Shown here one piece after another: positions 7,932 to 16,296 of a stretch of DNA of 64,000 nt. Position 1 is the first letter of the stretch, and each line of letters starts with the position of its first letter. Position numbers and translations under genes: made by a program. The notes under the pieces are model-generated. The model ran no database searches, was not told where the DNA came from, and saw only the letters and a program-made list of their open reading frames with translations. The stretch lies in assembly GCA_030041515.1 (NCBI GenBank), contig JASHNS010000039.1, forward strand, positions 93,603-157,602, written 5' to 3'. Source of the stretch: Acidobacteriaceae bacterium (GTDB lineage: Bacteria > Acidobacteriota > Terriglobia > Terriglobales > Acidobacteriaceae).

Positions 7932-8978
7932 TTAGATCCCGCGCGCCCGCGCCAGTTCCACAATCTTATCGATCATCTGCGTGTACGAGTAATCCGCCTT
8001 CTTCGCAGCCATCGCGAACTCGGCGCCGCTCGCCAGCCACGGATTCGGATTCGCTTCGATCACGTACACCTCGCCCTTCTTGTTCAGGCGCATGTCGATG
8101 CGGCCGTAGTCGCGCAGCTTGAGCGCGCGGTAGGCGGCCAGCGCGGTGTCCTGCAGCTTCTTCGTCGTCTCCTCGCCGAGATCTTCAGCCAGCGCGGATT
8201 TTGTCAGCTTGTACGCTTCGGTATCGCGGAAGAACTTCACGTCCTGCCCCGCGATCCGCGGCGTCCCCTTGGGCAGCTTCGACAGGTCCAATTCGATCAG
8301 CGGCAGAACCTCGGGAGAGTCGTTGCCCAGAATGGCTGCGTAGATTTCGCGCCCCTCGATGTATTCCTCAATCAGCGCCGGGCTGTCGAATTCTTCATGA
8401 ATGTAGTGGATGCGCTCCATCAGCTCTTTCACGCTGTCCACCACCGAGCCGTTGTCGATGCCAATCGACCCGTCTTCCGACACCGGCTTGACGATCAGCG
8501 GAAACTCGATGTCATGCGAGTGATCTGTCCGCCCTTTGTAAGAAGTTGCGAAATCCGGAGTCTTGATCTTGTGAAAGTCGAATATCTTCTTCGCCAGCGA
8601 CTTATCCTGCGCGAGATACAAAGCCTGCGGGCCGCCGCCGGTGTACGGAATATGCAGCAGATCCAGATACGCGGCGATGTTCTTGTCCATGGTGTCGTCG
8701 CCGGCGTACGATTCGGTCAAATTGAAGATCAGGTCGGCGCCACACCTGGCCAGCGCCAGCAACGACTGGTTCTTGCCGTCGAGCACGTGATACGAAGGCT
8801 CGTGGCCCAGTTTCGTCAGCGCCTCAAAGATCTCCTCGCGATCGTGCAGGGGATCCTTTTTCTTTTTGCGCCGTTTGCCCTTCTTGCCCGCGGCGGCCTT
8901 GACCGGCTCCGGCTCGGGCTCAGGCAGGTTGTCCTCTTCCCAAACGTCGTGCAGGATCGTGATTTTCAGATTTGCCAT
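7932..8978 (-). CDS. ATP-grasp ligase, D-Ala-D-Ala ligase-like
   Basis: A 348-residue cytosolic ATP-grasp enzyme. The C-terminal half shows D-alanine ligase-type features: FPLIVKPVSEDGSIGID (ATP-binding lysine), ALIEEYIEGREIYAAIL, and the metal-binding stretch RIDMRLNKKGEVYVIEANPNPWL. The N-terminal domain (LKITILHDVWEE; ADLIFNLTESYAGD) resembles the substrate-binding domain, but a lysine-rich insert (GKKGKRRKKKK, residues ~32-42) interrupts it. The chain is slightly long and the ending EANPNPWL differs from the usual ExNxxPG of Ddl, so a distinct substrate is likely. It starts 37 bp after the metallopeptidase gene on the same strand, which suggests co-transcription. Confidence 0.85.
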   Translation of the reverse strand: MANLKITILHDVWEEDNLPEPEPEPVKAAAGKKGKRRKKKKDPLHDREEIFEALTKLGHEPSYHVLDGKNQSLLALARCGADLIFNLTESYAGDDTMDKNIAAYLDLLHIPYTGGGPQALYLAQDKSLAKKIFDFHKIKTPDFATSYKGRTDHSHDIEFPLIVKPVSEDGSIGIDNGSVVDSVKELMERIHYIHEEFDSPALIEEYIEGREIYAAILGNDSPEVLPLIELDLSKLPKGTPRIAGQDVKFFRDTEAYKLTKSALAEDLGEETTKKLQDTALAAYRALKLRDYGRIDMRLNKKGEVYVIEANPNPWLASGAEFAMAAKKADYSYTQMIDKIVELARARGI

Positions 8979-9015
8979 GCTGCCTTATGCCTTCCCGGTT
9001 TGGGCCCACGTTCGC

Positions 9016-10029
9016 TCAGGGCTGAATGAACTTGCCCCGCGCCATGTAGTTCATCGCCATGGCTGTTGCGTACACGCTTACTTCGGTCAGATAGTCTCTT
9101 TCAGATTTTATGTCCGCGCGCAGGCCCAGGTCGCTCACTTTGTCCACGATCGTTTCCACCAGCTTCTTCACCAGCGGTCGCTGCACTCCGCTCCAGTACG
9201 TCACCTTGTCGATCAGCACCTTGCGATTTTCCTTCAGCAATTCCACCGCCGGCCGCACGTTCTTTCTGCGCCGCTTCGAAACATTGAAGATGTCGCGCAG
9301 GTCGGTGTCGAGCGGCAGGTCGTCCGGCGTGAGCTGCTGGTCGAGCGCCCGCTGATAGAACTCGCCCACCGTCACGTCCATCTCGTCCACGGTGATGTCC
9401 GTGTCGCCGTGCGCCACCACGGGATCGACATCGCGCAGTTGATGGCCGATGCGGTCCATGTACAACAGTTTCTTCATCGCGCCCCAGCCTTTGTACCGCC
9501 TGCGCCAGTTGGAGCGCGGCGTCAGCCACACCGCAAATGTCTCTGCAAAATCCTCGTCGGGATGCTTCTGCGCATACCAGCCCTCCATGTGCCGCACGAA
9601 CTGCCGCGAGAAGGGCACCGGCTTGTAGTTGTCCCGGTAAGGGCGCCGAAATGGGCCGAAGAGGCTGCGCCATTCCTCCGTCCGGTACAGCGCATAGGCG
9701 TAATTGAACGCGTGGCCGGCTTCGTGGCGCATGTACATCATCACCTGCCGCGCGTCTTCCACGTCGTTCATCTCAGCCTCAAGACGCTGCAGCTTCGGAT
9801 CGGCCAGGTAGAACGGGATGCCGATCACCGGCTCCATGTTCGGGCAGCCCCACTCATCCGTCAGATAGCACCGCGGCCGAAACTTGTTCAGTCCCTTCGC
9901 GCTCAGTTCTTTGTAGAGTTGCTCGACGAAGCGCTCGAGAGGTGAACCTTCCAGCTTCAGGCCGAGCTGCTGGATGGGCTTCGAAAGAATCTCCTGAACT
10001 TCCGCCGGCGCTCTTTCGAAATTGGCCAC
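9016..10029 (-). CDS. Putative zinc-dependent metallopeptidase (HEAGH type)
   Basis: A 337-residue protein without a signal peptide. His102-Glu103-Ala-Gly-His106 forms an HExxH zinc site, and Glu163 in DEDFAETFAVWL is a good third ligand, as in gluzincin-like families. Other conserved-looking stretches are YLTDEWGCP near residue 55 and WLTPRSNWRRRYKGWGAMKKL near 168-188. I recognise it as the putative zinc-binding metallopeptidase type often annotated in bacteria without a known substrate. It is the first gene of an apparent two-gene operon with the ATP-grasp ligase, so the pair may make and trim an amide-linked product; that is inference. Confidence 0.82.
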   Translation of the reverse strand: MANFERAPAEVQEILSKPIQQLGLKLEGSPLERFVEQLYKELSAKGLNKFRPRCYLTDEWGCPNMEPVIGIPFYLADPKLQRLEAEMNDVEDARQVMMYMRHEAGHAFNYAYALYRTEEWRSLFGPFRRPYRDNYKPVPFSRQFVRHMEGWYAQKHPDEDFAETFAVWLTPRSNWRRRYKGWGAMKKLLYMDRIGHQLRDVDPVVAHGDTDITVDEMDVTVGEFYQRALDQQLTPDDLPLDTDLRDIFNVSKRRRKNVRPAVELLKENRKVLIDKVTYWSGVQRPLVKKLVETIVDKVSDLGLRADIKSERDYLTEVSVYATAMAMNYMARGKFIQP

Positions 10030-10254
10030 AATTGGCCGAAGAGTAGCACAGCAGCCATGCGTTTCGGCTTATCGCCCGTTCAGGGGTACCCATTTGTGGA
10101 ATGCTGCGCCACGAATCCCCGGCGGCCCGTCTCTCTCGCCGAGCGGGCATTTCCAGCCACTATTTTTTTAGGGGTACCCCAGGCGCGCGCCTCTGCGCCG
10201 CCATGCTTCTGTCTATAGTGGGGGGATGTTCGGAGCGGAGAGGCGGCGAACCGG

Positions 10255-10647
10255 ATGAGAGCTCCTAACCCCGGCGTCGATCCCTACGACTTCATTCTCG
10301 AGAAGATCGATAGTGTGCCGCACCTCGAAGCTCTGGTCCTGCTCTGGAACAGCCGCCCCGTCGGCTGGACCTGCGAGGAGCTTGCTTCCCGCCTCTACCT
10401 TCCCGCGGAACGAACCGCGCAGGTGCTCCGCGATCTCCTGCGCATGCAGCTCATCGCCGAAAACCCCGGTCCCCCGCCCCGATGCTCGTATGTGCACCAA
10501 TCGGAAGCGCAGGACGAATTGCTCGCTTCCCTCGAAAACGCCTGGCGCAAGGATCTCGTCAGGATTTCGTCGATGATACATTCAAAGGCGTCTTCCTCGG
10601 TGCGGGAATTTGCCCGCGCCTTCAATCTCAAGCAGGAGAAGAAGTGA
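10255..10647 (+). CDS. Small winged-helix-like protein heading a membrane-protein operon
   Basis: A 130-residue protein of unknown function. Residues ~25-70 (LEALVLLWNSRPVGWTCEELASRLYLPAERTAQVLRDLL, read in pieces) have the helix-turn-helix pattern of a winged-helix domain, followed by SYVHQSEAQDELL as a possible wing and helix. The rest is helical and charged. Its stop overlaps the GTG start of the next gene (GTGA), indicating translational coupling to two small membrane proteins. It might regulate them or sense with them; no direct evidence exists. The upstream 225-bp gap contains two GGGGTACC elements. Confidence 0.7.
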   Translation: MRAPNPGVDPYDFILEKIDSVPHLEALVLLWNSRPVGWTCEELASRLYLPAERTAQVLRDLLRMQLIAENPGPPPRCSYVHQSEAQDELLASLENAWRKDLVRISSMIHSKASSSVREFARAFNLKQEKK

Positions 10648-10907
10648 CCCTGGCCGTCGCACTGTACCTCATCACGATCCTTGTCACCCTGTGTTGCGCG
10701 GTCCTGCTGCTGCGCGCCTGGGCCCGGGTCCGCCGAGGCCTCCTGCTCTGGAGCGGACTCTGTTTTGTTGGCCTCACCATCGACAGTTTTCTCGTTCTGG
10801 CCGACATGCTGCTGTTTCCTTCCCTCGACCTGTACCACTGGCGTCTCGCCTCGGTCGCCGTGTCAGTCTCACTGCTCGTCTTTGGAATGATCTGGGAACG
10901 GATATGA
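10644..10907 (+). CDS. DUF5985-like small membrane protein (first copy)
   Basis: An 87-residue integral membrane protein starting at a GTG that overlaps the preceding stop by four bases (GTGA). Three hydrophobic segments are visible: LAVALYLITILVTLCCAVLLL, LLWSGLCFVGLTIDSFLVLAD and LASVAVSVSLLVFGMIW. The connecting loop RAWARVRRGLLLW matches the RYW-R...FLFF pattern of DUF5985 proteins, which usually occur as adjacent pairs. The function is unknown. A longer reading frame extends upstream inside the winged-helix gene, but its sequence there is not credible. Confidence 0.75.
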   Translation: MTLAVALYLITILVTLCCAVLLLRAWARVRRGLLLWSGLCFVGLTIDSFLVLADMLLFPSLDLYHWRLASVAVSVSLLVFGMIWERI

Positions 10908-11206
10908 ACCTCTACACCAACGGCCTGGTTCCCATCGCTCACCCGACCCTCGACCTCTTCCTGCTCGGCTACATCGCCGCTCTTTGTGCCGCGGCTGCCG
11001 TCTTTTTCCTGCGTTACTGGAAAGAAACCCGGGACTTTCTCTTCCTCGCTTTTGCTGTCTTCTTTATCGTCGAAGGCGGCACGCGCATCCTGGATCTTTC
11101 CAGCCCCAGCCCCAACCTCATCGTCGGCTGGGTCTATATTCTTCGGCTGTTGGCGGTTTTGCTGATCGTCGCCGCCATATTGCGCCGGAACACGCGCCCC
11201 GCATAA
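10904..11206 (+). CDS. DUF5985-like small membrane protein (second copy)
   Basis: A 100-residue membrane protein whose ATG overlaps the preceding TGA (ATGA). Three predicted membrane helices are separated by the loop RYWKETRDFLFLAFAVFF, the clearest DUF5985-like signature in the pair. The C-terminal helix VYILRLLAVLLIVAAILRR ends in a basic tail. Together with the previous two genes it forms a tightly coupled operon. The two membrane proteins share topology and loop chemistry, so they may form a heterodimer; this is inference. Confidence 0.78.
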   Translation: MNLYTNGLVPIAHPTLDLFLLGYIAALCAAAAVFFLRYWKETRDFLFLAFAVFFIVEGGTRILDLSSPSPNLIVGWVYILRLLAVLLIVAAILRRNTRPA

Positions 11207-11238
11207 TTGCCAGCGCCAGCACCGGCCGGCACATGCAA

Positions 11239-11766
11239 TTACTCCTGCGCCGCCGCCATCAGCGCCGCCCGTAATTGCGGCGTCATCGCTCCGCTCGCTC
11301 GCCACAGGATCCGTCCCTGGCGATCCACCAGCAGCGCCACCACCTGCTTCATGTCCGGAATCTCAAGCTCATGCATCAGCTTGCCCCGCTCCACGAACAG
11401 CGGCACGATCCACGGCCACATCTGCGGGTCGTTCTGCTCGCTGCGCAGCGACGAAGTGTCCCACCAGCGGAAGACGAAATTCTCCCGCCCCTCGACCGGA
11501 AGCTGGTAGTAGTGGAACTGGAAGTTCATGTGCTGCAGCGCCTGGGCCGCCGGCAGCCAGCTGTCCACATCCTTTTGCTGTTCCGGTTCAAACGAAACCA
11601 GCAGCAGGTCGGTGGTTCCCGCCATCCCCCCGGGCAGAGTCACCTTCTGCTTGTTCAGGTCGTAGCCTGTCAGCGGCGGAAACGTTCCTCCTGCCTGCGC
11701 AGCGCCCCCCGGCGCCACCATGCAACCCAGCAGCAAAGCAACAAACCATGTTTTCGATTGCGGCAA
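11239..11766 (-). CDS. Exported thioredoxin-fold protein, ATP10-like, without redox cysteines
   Basis: A 175-residue protein with signal peptide MPQSKTWFVALLLGCMVAPGGAAQA. The mature sequence resembles ATP10/peroxiredoxin-like folds: FPPLTGYDLNKQKVTLPGG, LLLVSFEPEQQKDVDSW, and VALLVDRQGRILWRASG, which is a typical thioredoxin-fold ending. The only cysteine is in the signal peptide, so it cannot be a thiol oxidoreductase. A chaperone or scaffold role is possible but unproven. It converges with the DUF5985 operon. Confidence 0.62.
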   Translation of the reverse strand: MPQSKTWFVALLLGCMVAPGGAAQAGGTFPPLTGYDLNKQKVTLPGGMAGTTDLLLVSFEPEQQKDVDSWLPAAQALQHMNFQFHYYQLPVEGRENFVFRWWDTSSLRSEQNDPQMWPWIVPLFVERGKLMHELEIPDMKQVVALLVDRQGRILWRASGAMTPQLRAALMAAAQE

Positions 11767-11875
11767 TCGACCGTCCAGGGCAGATACGGGGTTTTGTTCA
11801 GAGAACCTTGTCGAATGGTATCATCGCCCCTGCGCGCCTCTGGGCCGGCTGTGCCGAATCCGTTAGCATGATGCT

Positions 11876-12094
11876 GTGCGCAGCTTCACCAGCGGCTTGA
11901 ACATTCGGCAGCTCCTTCGCCTCTGCGGACTCCTCTTTCTCCTCGCCGCTGTCGCCTTCGCCTTTAGCCCCATCAAGTGGATGGCCGCGGTCGAAGGCAT
12001 TGCCGGGATTGTGCTGCTGGCAGGTTCTTTCCGCGTCTCGGCGGCTTTGGCGCCGCCCGCCCGCCGCCCCCCGCGCCGCCGCGGCCGGCCCTGA
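11876..12094 (+). CDS. Small membrane protein, hypothetical
   Basis: A 72-residue reading frame beginning at GTG; a stop codon lies four codons upstream in frame, so no longer start exists. Two hydrophobic segments (LLRLCGLLFLLAAVAFAF and MAAVEGIAGIVLLAGSF) flank a short loop, and the C-terminus is Pro/Arg-rich (PPARRPPRRRGRP). It lies 42 bp upstream of mqnE in the same direction. No family is recognised; the membrane-like composition is the main support. Confidence 0.45.
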   Translation: MRSFTSGLNIRQLLRLCGLLFLLAAVAFAFSPIKWMAAVEGIAGIVLLAGSFRVSAALAPPARRPPRRRGRP

Positions 12095-12136
12095 CGCCAT
12101 TTCCTGCGCCGCGCCCTCCCGCCGTATCATAAAAAG

Positions 12137-13264
12137 GTGACGCCGCATCCCTTTCAGACGGACGATCCCCGCCTCCTGCCCATCGCTGACAAAGTCGCCG
12201 CAGGTGAACGCCTCGGTTACGACGAGGGCCTCGCTCTCTATGGCTCTCCCGACGTCCTCGCTGTCGGCTGGCTGGCCAACTCCGTCCGCGAGCGCATGCA
12301 CGGCGATATCACGTACTTCAACGTCAATCGCCACATCAATCCGACGAACGTCTGCGTGGCCGCCTGCCGCCTCTGCGCCTTCGGCCGCACCAAAGGCTCC
12401 GCCGGCTCCTACACCATGGCTCTCGAGCAGGCGTGGGAAACGGCTGCGTCCGGCTACAGCGAAGCGGTCACGGAGTTCCACATCGTCGGCGGCCTCCATC
12501 CCGACCTCCCCTTCCAGTACTTCCTCGATCTGGTCCGCGGCCTCCGCGAGCGCTTCCCGCAGGTTCACATCAAGGCCTTCACCATGGTCGAAATCGCCTT
12601 CCTGGCAAAGCGCGCGAAGCTCACCATCCCCGAGACGTTGAAGCAGCTGAAGGAAGCTGGAGTCGACTCCATGCCGGGCGGCGGCGCGGAAATCTTCGCC
12701 GATCGCATCCGTCACCTCATCTGCGACCACAAAATCGATGGCGACGAGTGGCTGGAAACCGCGCGCATGGCGCACCAGATGGGCCTCAAATCCAACGCGA
12801 CCATGCTCTACGGCCACATTGAGAACGACGAGGACCGGGTCGATCATCTCCTCCGCCTGCGCGCCCTCCAGGACGACACCGGCGGCTTCCAGACCTTCAT
12901 CCCGCTGGCGTTCCATCCAGACAACACGCCGCTCGATCACCTGCCGCGCACCACTGGCCTGACCGACATTCGCCAGATCGCCGTCAGCCGCCTGCTGCTC
13001 GACAATTTTCCGCACATCAAGGCCTACTGGCAGATGATGACCCCGAAGATCGCGCAGATCGCGCTGCGCTTCGGCGCCGACGACATTGACGGGACGGTGA
13101 TTGAAGAGAAGATTTACCACGACGCCGGCGCCACCACGCCGCAGGGCATGACCCGCGCCGAGCTGATGCGCCTGATCACAGCGGCCGGCCGCGTACCCGT
13201 CGAGCGCGATACCCTCTATCGCGCCGTCACGCGCAACGAGGAAAGCTTCACCGTCGCCGTCTGA
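12137..13264 (+). CDS. mqnE: Aminofutalosine synthase (radical SAM)
   Basis: A 375-residue radical SAM enzyme of the futalosine route to menaquinone, which joins 3-[(1-carboxyvinyl)oxy]benzoate and SAM to give aminofutalosine. The radical SAM cysteines lie in NVCVAACRLCAF (CxxxCxxC). Other supporting stretches are FNVNRHINPTNVC, EFHIVGGLHPDLPF, IKAFTMVEI, DSMPGGGAEIF and the C-terminal FGADDIDGTVIEEKIYHDAG, which distinguishes MqnE from the related MqnC. The start is a GTG with no strong ribosome site. No other mqn gene is in the window. Confidence 0.95.
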   Translation: MTPHPFQTDDPRLLPIADKVAAGERLGYDEGLALYGSPDVLAVGWLANSVRERMHGDITYFNVNRHINPTNVCVAACRLCAFGRTKGSAGSYTMALEQAWETAASGYSEAVTEFHIVGGLHPDLPFQYFLDLVRGLRERFPQVHIKAFTMVEIAFLAKRAKLTIPETLKQLKEAGVDSMPGGGAEIFADRIRHLICDHKIDGDEWLETARMAHQMGLKSNATMLYGHIENDEDRVDHLLRLRALQDDTGGFQTFIPLAFHPDNTPLDHLPRTTGLTDIRQIAVSRLLLDNFPHIKAYWQMMTPKIAQIALRFGADDIDGTVIEEKIYHDAGATTPQGMTRAELMRLITAAGRVPVERDTLYRAVTRNEESFTVAV

Positions 13265-13270
13265 CTTCGG

Positions 13271-14482
13271 CTAACGAACCAGATCCGCCGCCTCGCTCTT
13301 CACCGGAACGCACGCCGGCTCCAGCATCCTCTCAGCAGCTTCCGGCGCAGGAACCGATCCCGCAGGCTTCTTCGCCTTCTTTGCTCGTTTCTTCGTCACC
13401 TCGCGCAGAGCGACAAAGAACAGCGCCACAAACGTGGCGGACGTCAGCACGATCGCGGTGCGCCATCCCAGTTGTGTCATGTCGCCGTACAGCAGCGCCA
13501 GCCCCGCGAAGACGAAGAACAAATGCGCGCAGAAGACCTGCAGCGACGCTTTGCCCATGGTCAGGAATGGCTCGCGGTGGATGGCCAGCACCACCCATTT
13601 GCGCAGCCACCAGAAAAAGATGGTAAACGCGATGAGATTCACGACGCGCAGGGGCCCCAGTTGCCACTTGTCCACCAGCAGTCCCAGGGCCGGCCAGTTC
13701 AGATGCGGCCCCAGCCATCCGTAGCGGCAAAGAAGGAAAAAAACGCACAGCAAGCCGCTCACCGGAATCGTCCAGCGCGGGATTCGATTCAGCGGCACAT
13801 CGCCGCGCGCCGACGCCGATCCCATCCACAACCCGGTCACCCAAACTGCCTGCCAGGCGAACAAGTTGAACGCTCCCGTCTCATGCACTGGAATATGCAG
13901 CTGCGTCACCTGGTTCAGCGCGTGATCGAACGCCGCCTTCAGTCCGAATTGTGCGCCGAGCCACAGCGCGGCGCTGGCCGCCAGCACCGTTCCCCACTTC
14001 ACCCGGCGCGCCAGCGAGAGCACCAGCGGCGACAGAAACAGAAACAGCACATACATCGGCAGAATGTCCAGCAGCGGCGGACAATACAGCAGAAACAGCG
14101 CACCCACTGCGCCGGCGACCGGATGGACCAGATAAAAATCCAGCATGTTCATCAGGGCCAGCCGGTGCACGTGCACCGCATACGCCGCGACCACGGTGAA
14201 TGTGAACGTGATCAGCGCCAGATGGTAGCCGTAGATTTTCAGCGAGCGCCGCCACAAATGCCGGCGCACCCCATCCGCATCTACGCTGTGTTCGCGCGAA
14301 TAAATCCGCGCCACCAGCAGCGCCGAAAGAAAGACAAATCCTTCAGCCGCCGAAACAAATCCGAAGGGCTGCGCGGCAAAATCGCTGAAGCGCGTCGGCA
14401 GATGCACGAAGATCATCCACGCCAGGAAGATTCCCCGGAGTGCATCCAGTTCGGGCCGTCGCTCGAGCTTGGGAAAGTGCAT
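13271..14482 (-). CDS. OpgC-family integral membrane protein, probable acyltransferase
   Basis: A 403-residue protein with about ten hydrophobic helices. The start ERRPELDALRGIFLAWMIFVHLPTRF matches OpgC proteins, which in proteobacteria transfer succinyl groups to periplasmic glucans and belong to the acyltransferase-3 superfamily. The N-terminal LRG and the His in FVHLPT are shared with that superfamily. The last ~30 residues are cytoplasmic and charged (KKRAKKAKKPAGS). The acceptor here is unknown. It lies 89 bp downstream of the acyl-CoA dehydrogenase on the same strand and converges with mqnE. Confidence 0.87.
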   Translation of the reverse strand: MHFPKLERRPELDALRGIFLAWMIFVHLPTRFSDFAAQPFGFVSAAEGFVFLSALLVARIYSREHSVDADGVRRHLWRRSLKIYGYHLALITFTFTVVAAYAVHVHRLALMNMLDFYLVHPVAGAVGALFLLYCPPLLDILPMYVLFLFLSPLVLSLARRVKWGTVLAASAALWLGAQFGLKAAFDHALNQVTQLHIPVHETGAFNLFAWQAVWVTGLWMGSASARGDVPLNRIPRWTIPVSGLLCVFFLLCRYGWLGPHLNWPALGLLVDKWQLGPLRVVNLIAFTIFFWWLRKWVVLAIHREPFLTMGKASLQVFCAHLFFVFAGLALLYGDMTQLGWRTAIVLTSATFVALFFVALREVTKKRAKKAKKPAGSVPAPEAAERMLEPACVPVKSEAADLVR

Positions 14483-14571
14483 GAAGGCGCGGCCTGCGTA
14501 TCCAGACCATATTGGTTAGACGCCAGGCCGCTATCCGGGTTGCGCCATCCCCCAGGTTGCCTTCAACTACC

Positions 14572-15762
14572 TCAATAAGCTGGGATTCCCGTCACGCTCT
14601 GCCCGATAATGAGCGTGTGAATATCGTGCGTTCCTTCGTACGTCTTTACGCTTTCCAGATTCATCATGTGCCGCATCACCGGGTAATCGTCCGTGATGCC
14701 GTTCGCTCCCAGCACGTCGCGCGCCAGTCGCGCGCATTCGAGCGCCATCCAGACGTTGTTCCGCTTCGCCATGGAAATGTGCTGGAACTCGGCCTTGTTC
14801 TGATCCTTCAGCCGTCCCACCTGCAGCACCAGCAGTTGCGCCTTGCTGATCTCCGTGATCATCCAGGCCAGCTTATCCTGCACCAGCTGATGGCTGGCGA
14901 TCGGCTTGTCGTGGAACTGCTTGCGCAGCAGCGAGTAGCGCAGCGCCGTGTCGTAGCACGACATCGCCGCGCCCACCGCTCCCCACGCAATCCCATACCG
15001 CGCCTGGCTCAGGCACGACAGCGCCGACTTCAACCCATCCGATTTGGGCAGCAGATTCTTCGCCGGAACTCGCACATCCTGCAGCGACAAGCCCGACGTC
15101 ACCGATGCCCGCAGCGACCATTTCCCATGCACATCGTAGGCGCTGAATCCTGGCCGATCGTTCTCCACCAGAAAGCCCCGCACCTGCCCCTCTTTTGTAT
15201 CGGGATCGCCATACACCCGCGCCCACACCACCGAGACATCGGCGATCGTCCCTGAAGTGATCCACATCTTCTCGCCGTTCAGCACGTACTCATCGCCGGA
15301 CTTGTCCGCTCGCGTTCGCATGCCTCCCGGATTCGATCCAAAATCCGGCTCCGTCAACCCAAAGCAGCCCAGCTTCTCGCCCGTCGCCATCTTCGGCAGC
15401 CAATAGTCCTTCTGCTCCTCCGATCCGAAAGCGTGAATGGGATACATCACCAGCGCCGACTGCACGCTCACAAAGCTGCGTACCCCGGAGTCGCCGCGCT
15501 CGAACTCCTGCATCACCAGGCCATACTCCTCGTTCGACATCCCGGCGCAGCCATACCCCTGCAGATTGGCCCCGAAAAACCCCAGCTGCCCCATCTGCGG
15601 CACCAGTTCGCGGGGGAACCGCCCCTCCCGGTTGCATTCCTCGATGACAGGAATGAGGTTATCTTCGATGAACTGCCGCGCCGTGTCCCGTGAAAGCCGC
15701 TCGTCATCGTTCAGCAGGCTGTCAAAACCGACAAAGTCCACACCCTGAAAAGGAAAAGCCAT
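14572..15762 (-). CDS. Acyl-CoA dehydrogenase, glutaryl-CoA dehydrogenase-like
   Basis: A 396-residue flavoenzyme. The start at MAFPFQGVDF is preceded by GGAG eleven bases upstream; an ATG ten codons earlier is weaker. FAD-binding motifs are CFGLTEPDFGSNPGGMRTRA and KMWITSGTIADVSVVWA. The catalytic glutamate is Glu376 in YEGTHDIHTLIIG, the position typical of glutaryl-CoA and short/branched-chain enzymes. The N-terminal layout (ARQFIEDNLIPVIEECNREGRFP) and overall similarity point to the glutaryl-CoA branch, but the arginine that binds the glutaryl carboxylate cannot be checked by eye. Confidence 0.92.
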   Translation of the reverse strand: MAFPFQGVDFVGFDSLLNDDERLSRDTARQFIEDNLIPVIEECNREGRFPRELVPQMGQLGFFGANLQGYGCAGMSNEEYGLVMQEFERGDSGVRSFVSVQSALVMYPIHAFGSEEQKDYWLPKMATGEKLGCFGLTEPDFGSNPGGMRTRADKSGDEYVLNGEKMWITSGTIADVSVVWARVYGDPDTKEGQVRGFLVENDRPGFSAYDVHGKWSLRASVTSGLSLQDVRVPAKNLLPKSDGLKSALSCLSQARYGIAWGAVGAAMSCYDTALRYSLLRKQFHDKPIASHQLVQDKLAWMITEISKAQLLVLQVGRLKDQNKAEFQHISMAKRNNVWMALECARLARDVLGANGITDDYPVMRHMMNLESVKTYEGTHDIHTLIIGQSVTGIPAY

Positions 15763-15920
15763 AATTAAGTTTTCTCCGAAACCGTCCATCATACCGGTCC
15801 GGATGCCCCTCTGGATACCGCCCCGGCGCCCCGGCCCAATCGAAGGTCACCCGCGCTTCCGGGTTTACGGATTTCGCGAAATAGAGGATGATTGGCGTAC
15901 GTACCCCAGTGAGGACTGAA

Positions 15921-16226
15921 ATGGCGGGAGATTTACAACTTATCTGCAGCGACTGCGGTCGGGAGTTCACCTTTACCAGCGCCGACCAGGCGTTTTTCCA
16001 GGAGCGCGGCTACTCGGCACCGAAACGCTGCAAACCCTGCCGTCAGTCCCGCAAAAATGACGGCGGCGGAGGAGGCGGCTATCAGCGCAGCGAATCGCGC
16101 GGAACCAGCGTCATCTGCTCCGGATGTGGCCAGCAAACCACCGTGCCCTTCGAGCCGCGCGGCGATCGCCCCGTCTATTGCCGTGATTGCTATCAGGCGC
16201 AAAAGGGCAGCGGCCGCGGCCGCTAA
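15921..16226 (+). CDS. Double zinc-ribbon protein with CxxC-x17-CxxC motif
   Basis: A 101-residue protein with two zinc ribbons. The first (CSDCGREFTFTSADQAFF...CKPC) matches the probable zinc-ribbon domain called zinc_trcl, the second (CSGCGQQTTVPF...YCRDC) the CxxC-x17-CxxC repeat. A Gly-rich linker (GGGGGGYQRSESRG) connects them and the C-terminus is GSGRGR. Such proteins are thought to bind RNA or DNA, without a defined role. The ATG at 15921 has GAGG nine to ten bases upstream. It is divergent from the acyl-CoA dehydrogenase gene. Confidence 0.85.
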   Translation: MAGDLQLICSDCGREFTFTSADQAFFQERGYSAPKRCKPCRQSRKNDGGGGGGYQRSESRGTSVICSGCGQQTTVPFEPRGDRPVYCRDCYQAQKGSGRGR

Positions 16227-16253
16227 CAGGCCATCCTGATCCAGTCTCACTCA

Positions 16254-16276
16254 ACGAGGGCCGCGGTGGCCCTCGT
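16254..16276. terminator. Hairpin downstream of the zinc-ribbon gene
   Basis: ACGAGGGCC and GGCCCTCGT form a perfect 9-bp stem around a GCGGT loop, 28 bases after the stop. No U-tract follows, so it may be a weak or Rho-assisted terminator. Confidence 0.4.
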
Positions 16277-16296
16277 CGCATCTCTGCGTCTGCGCG

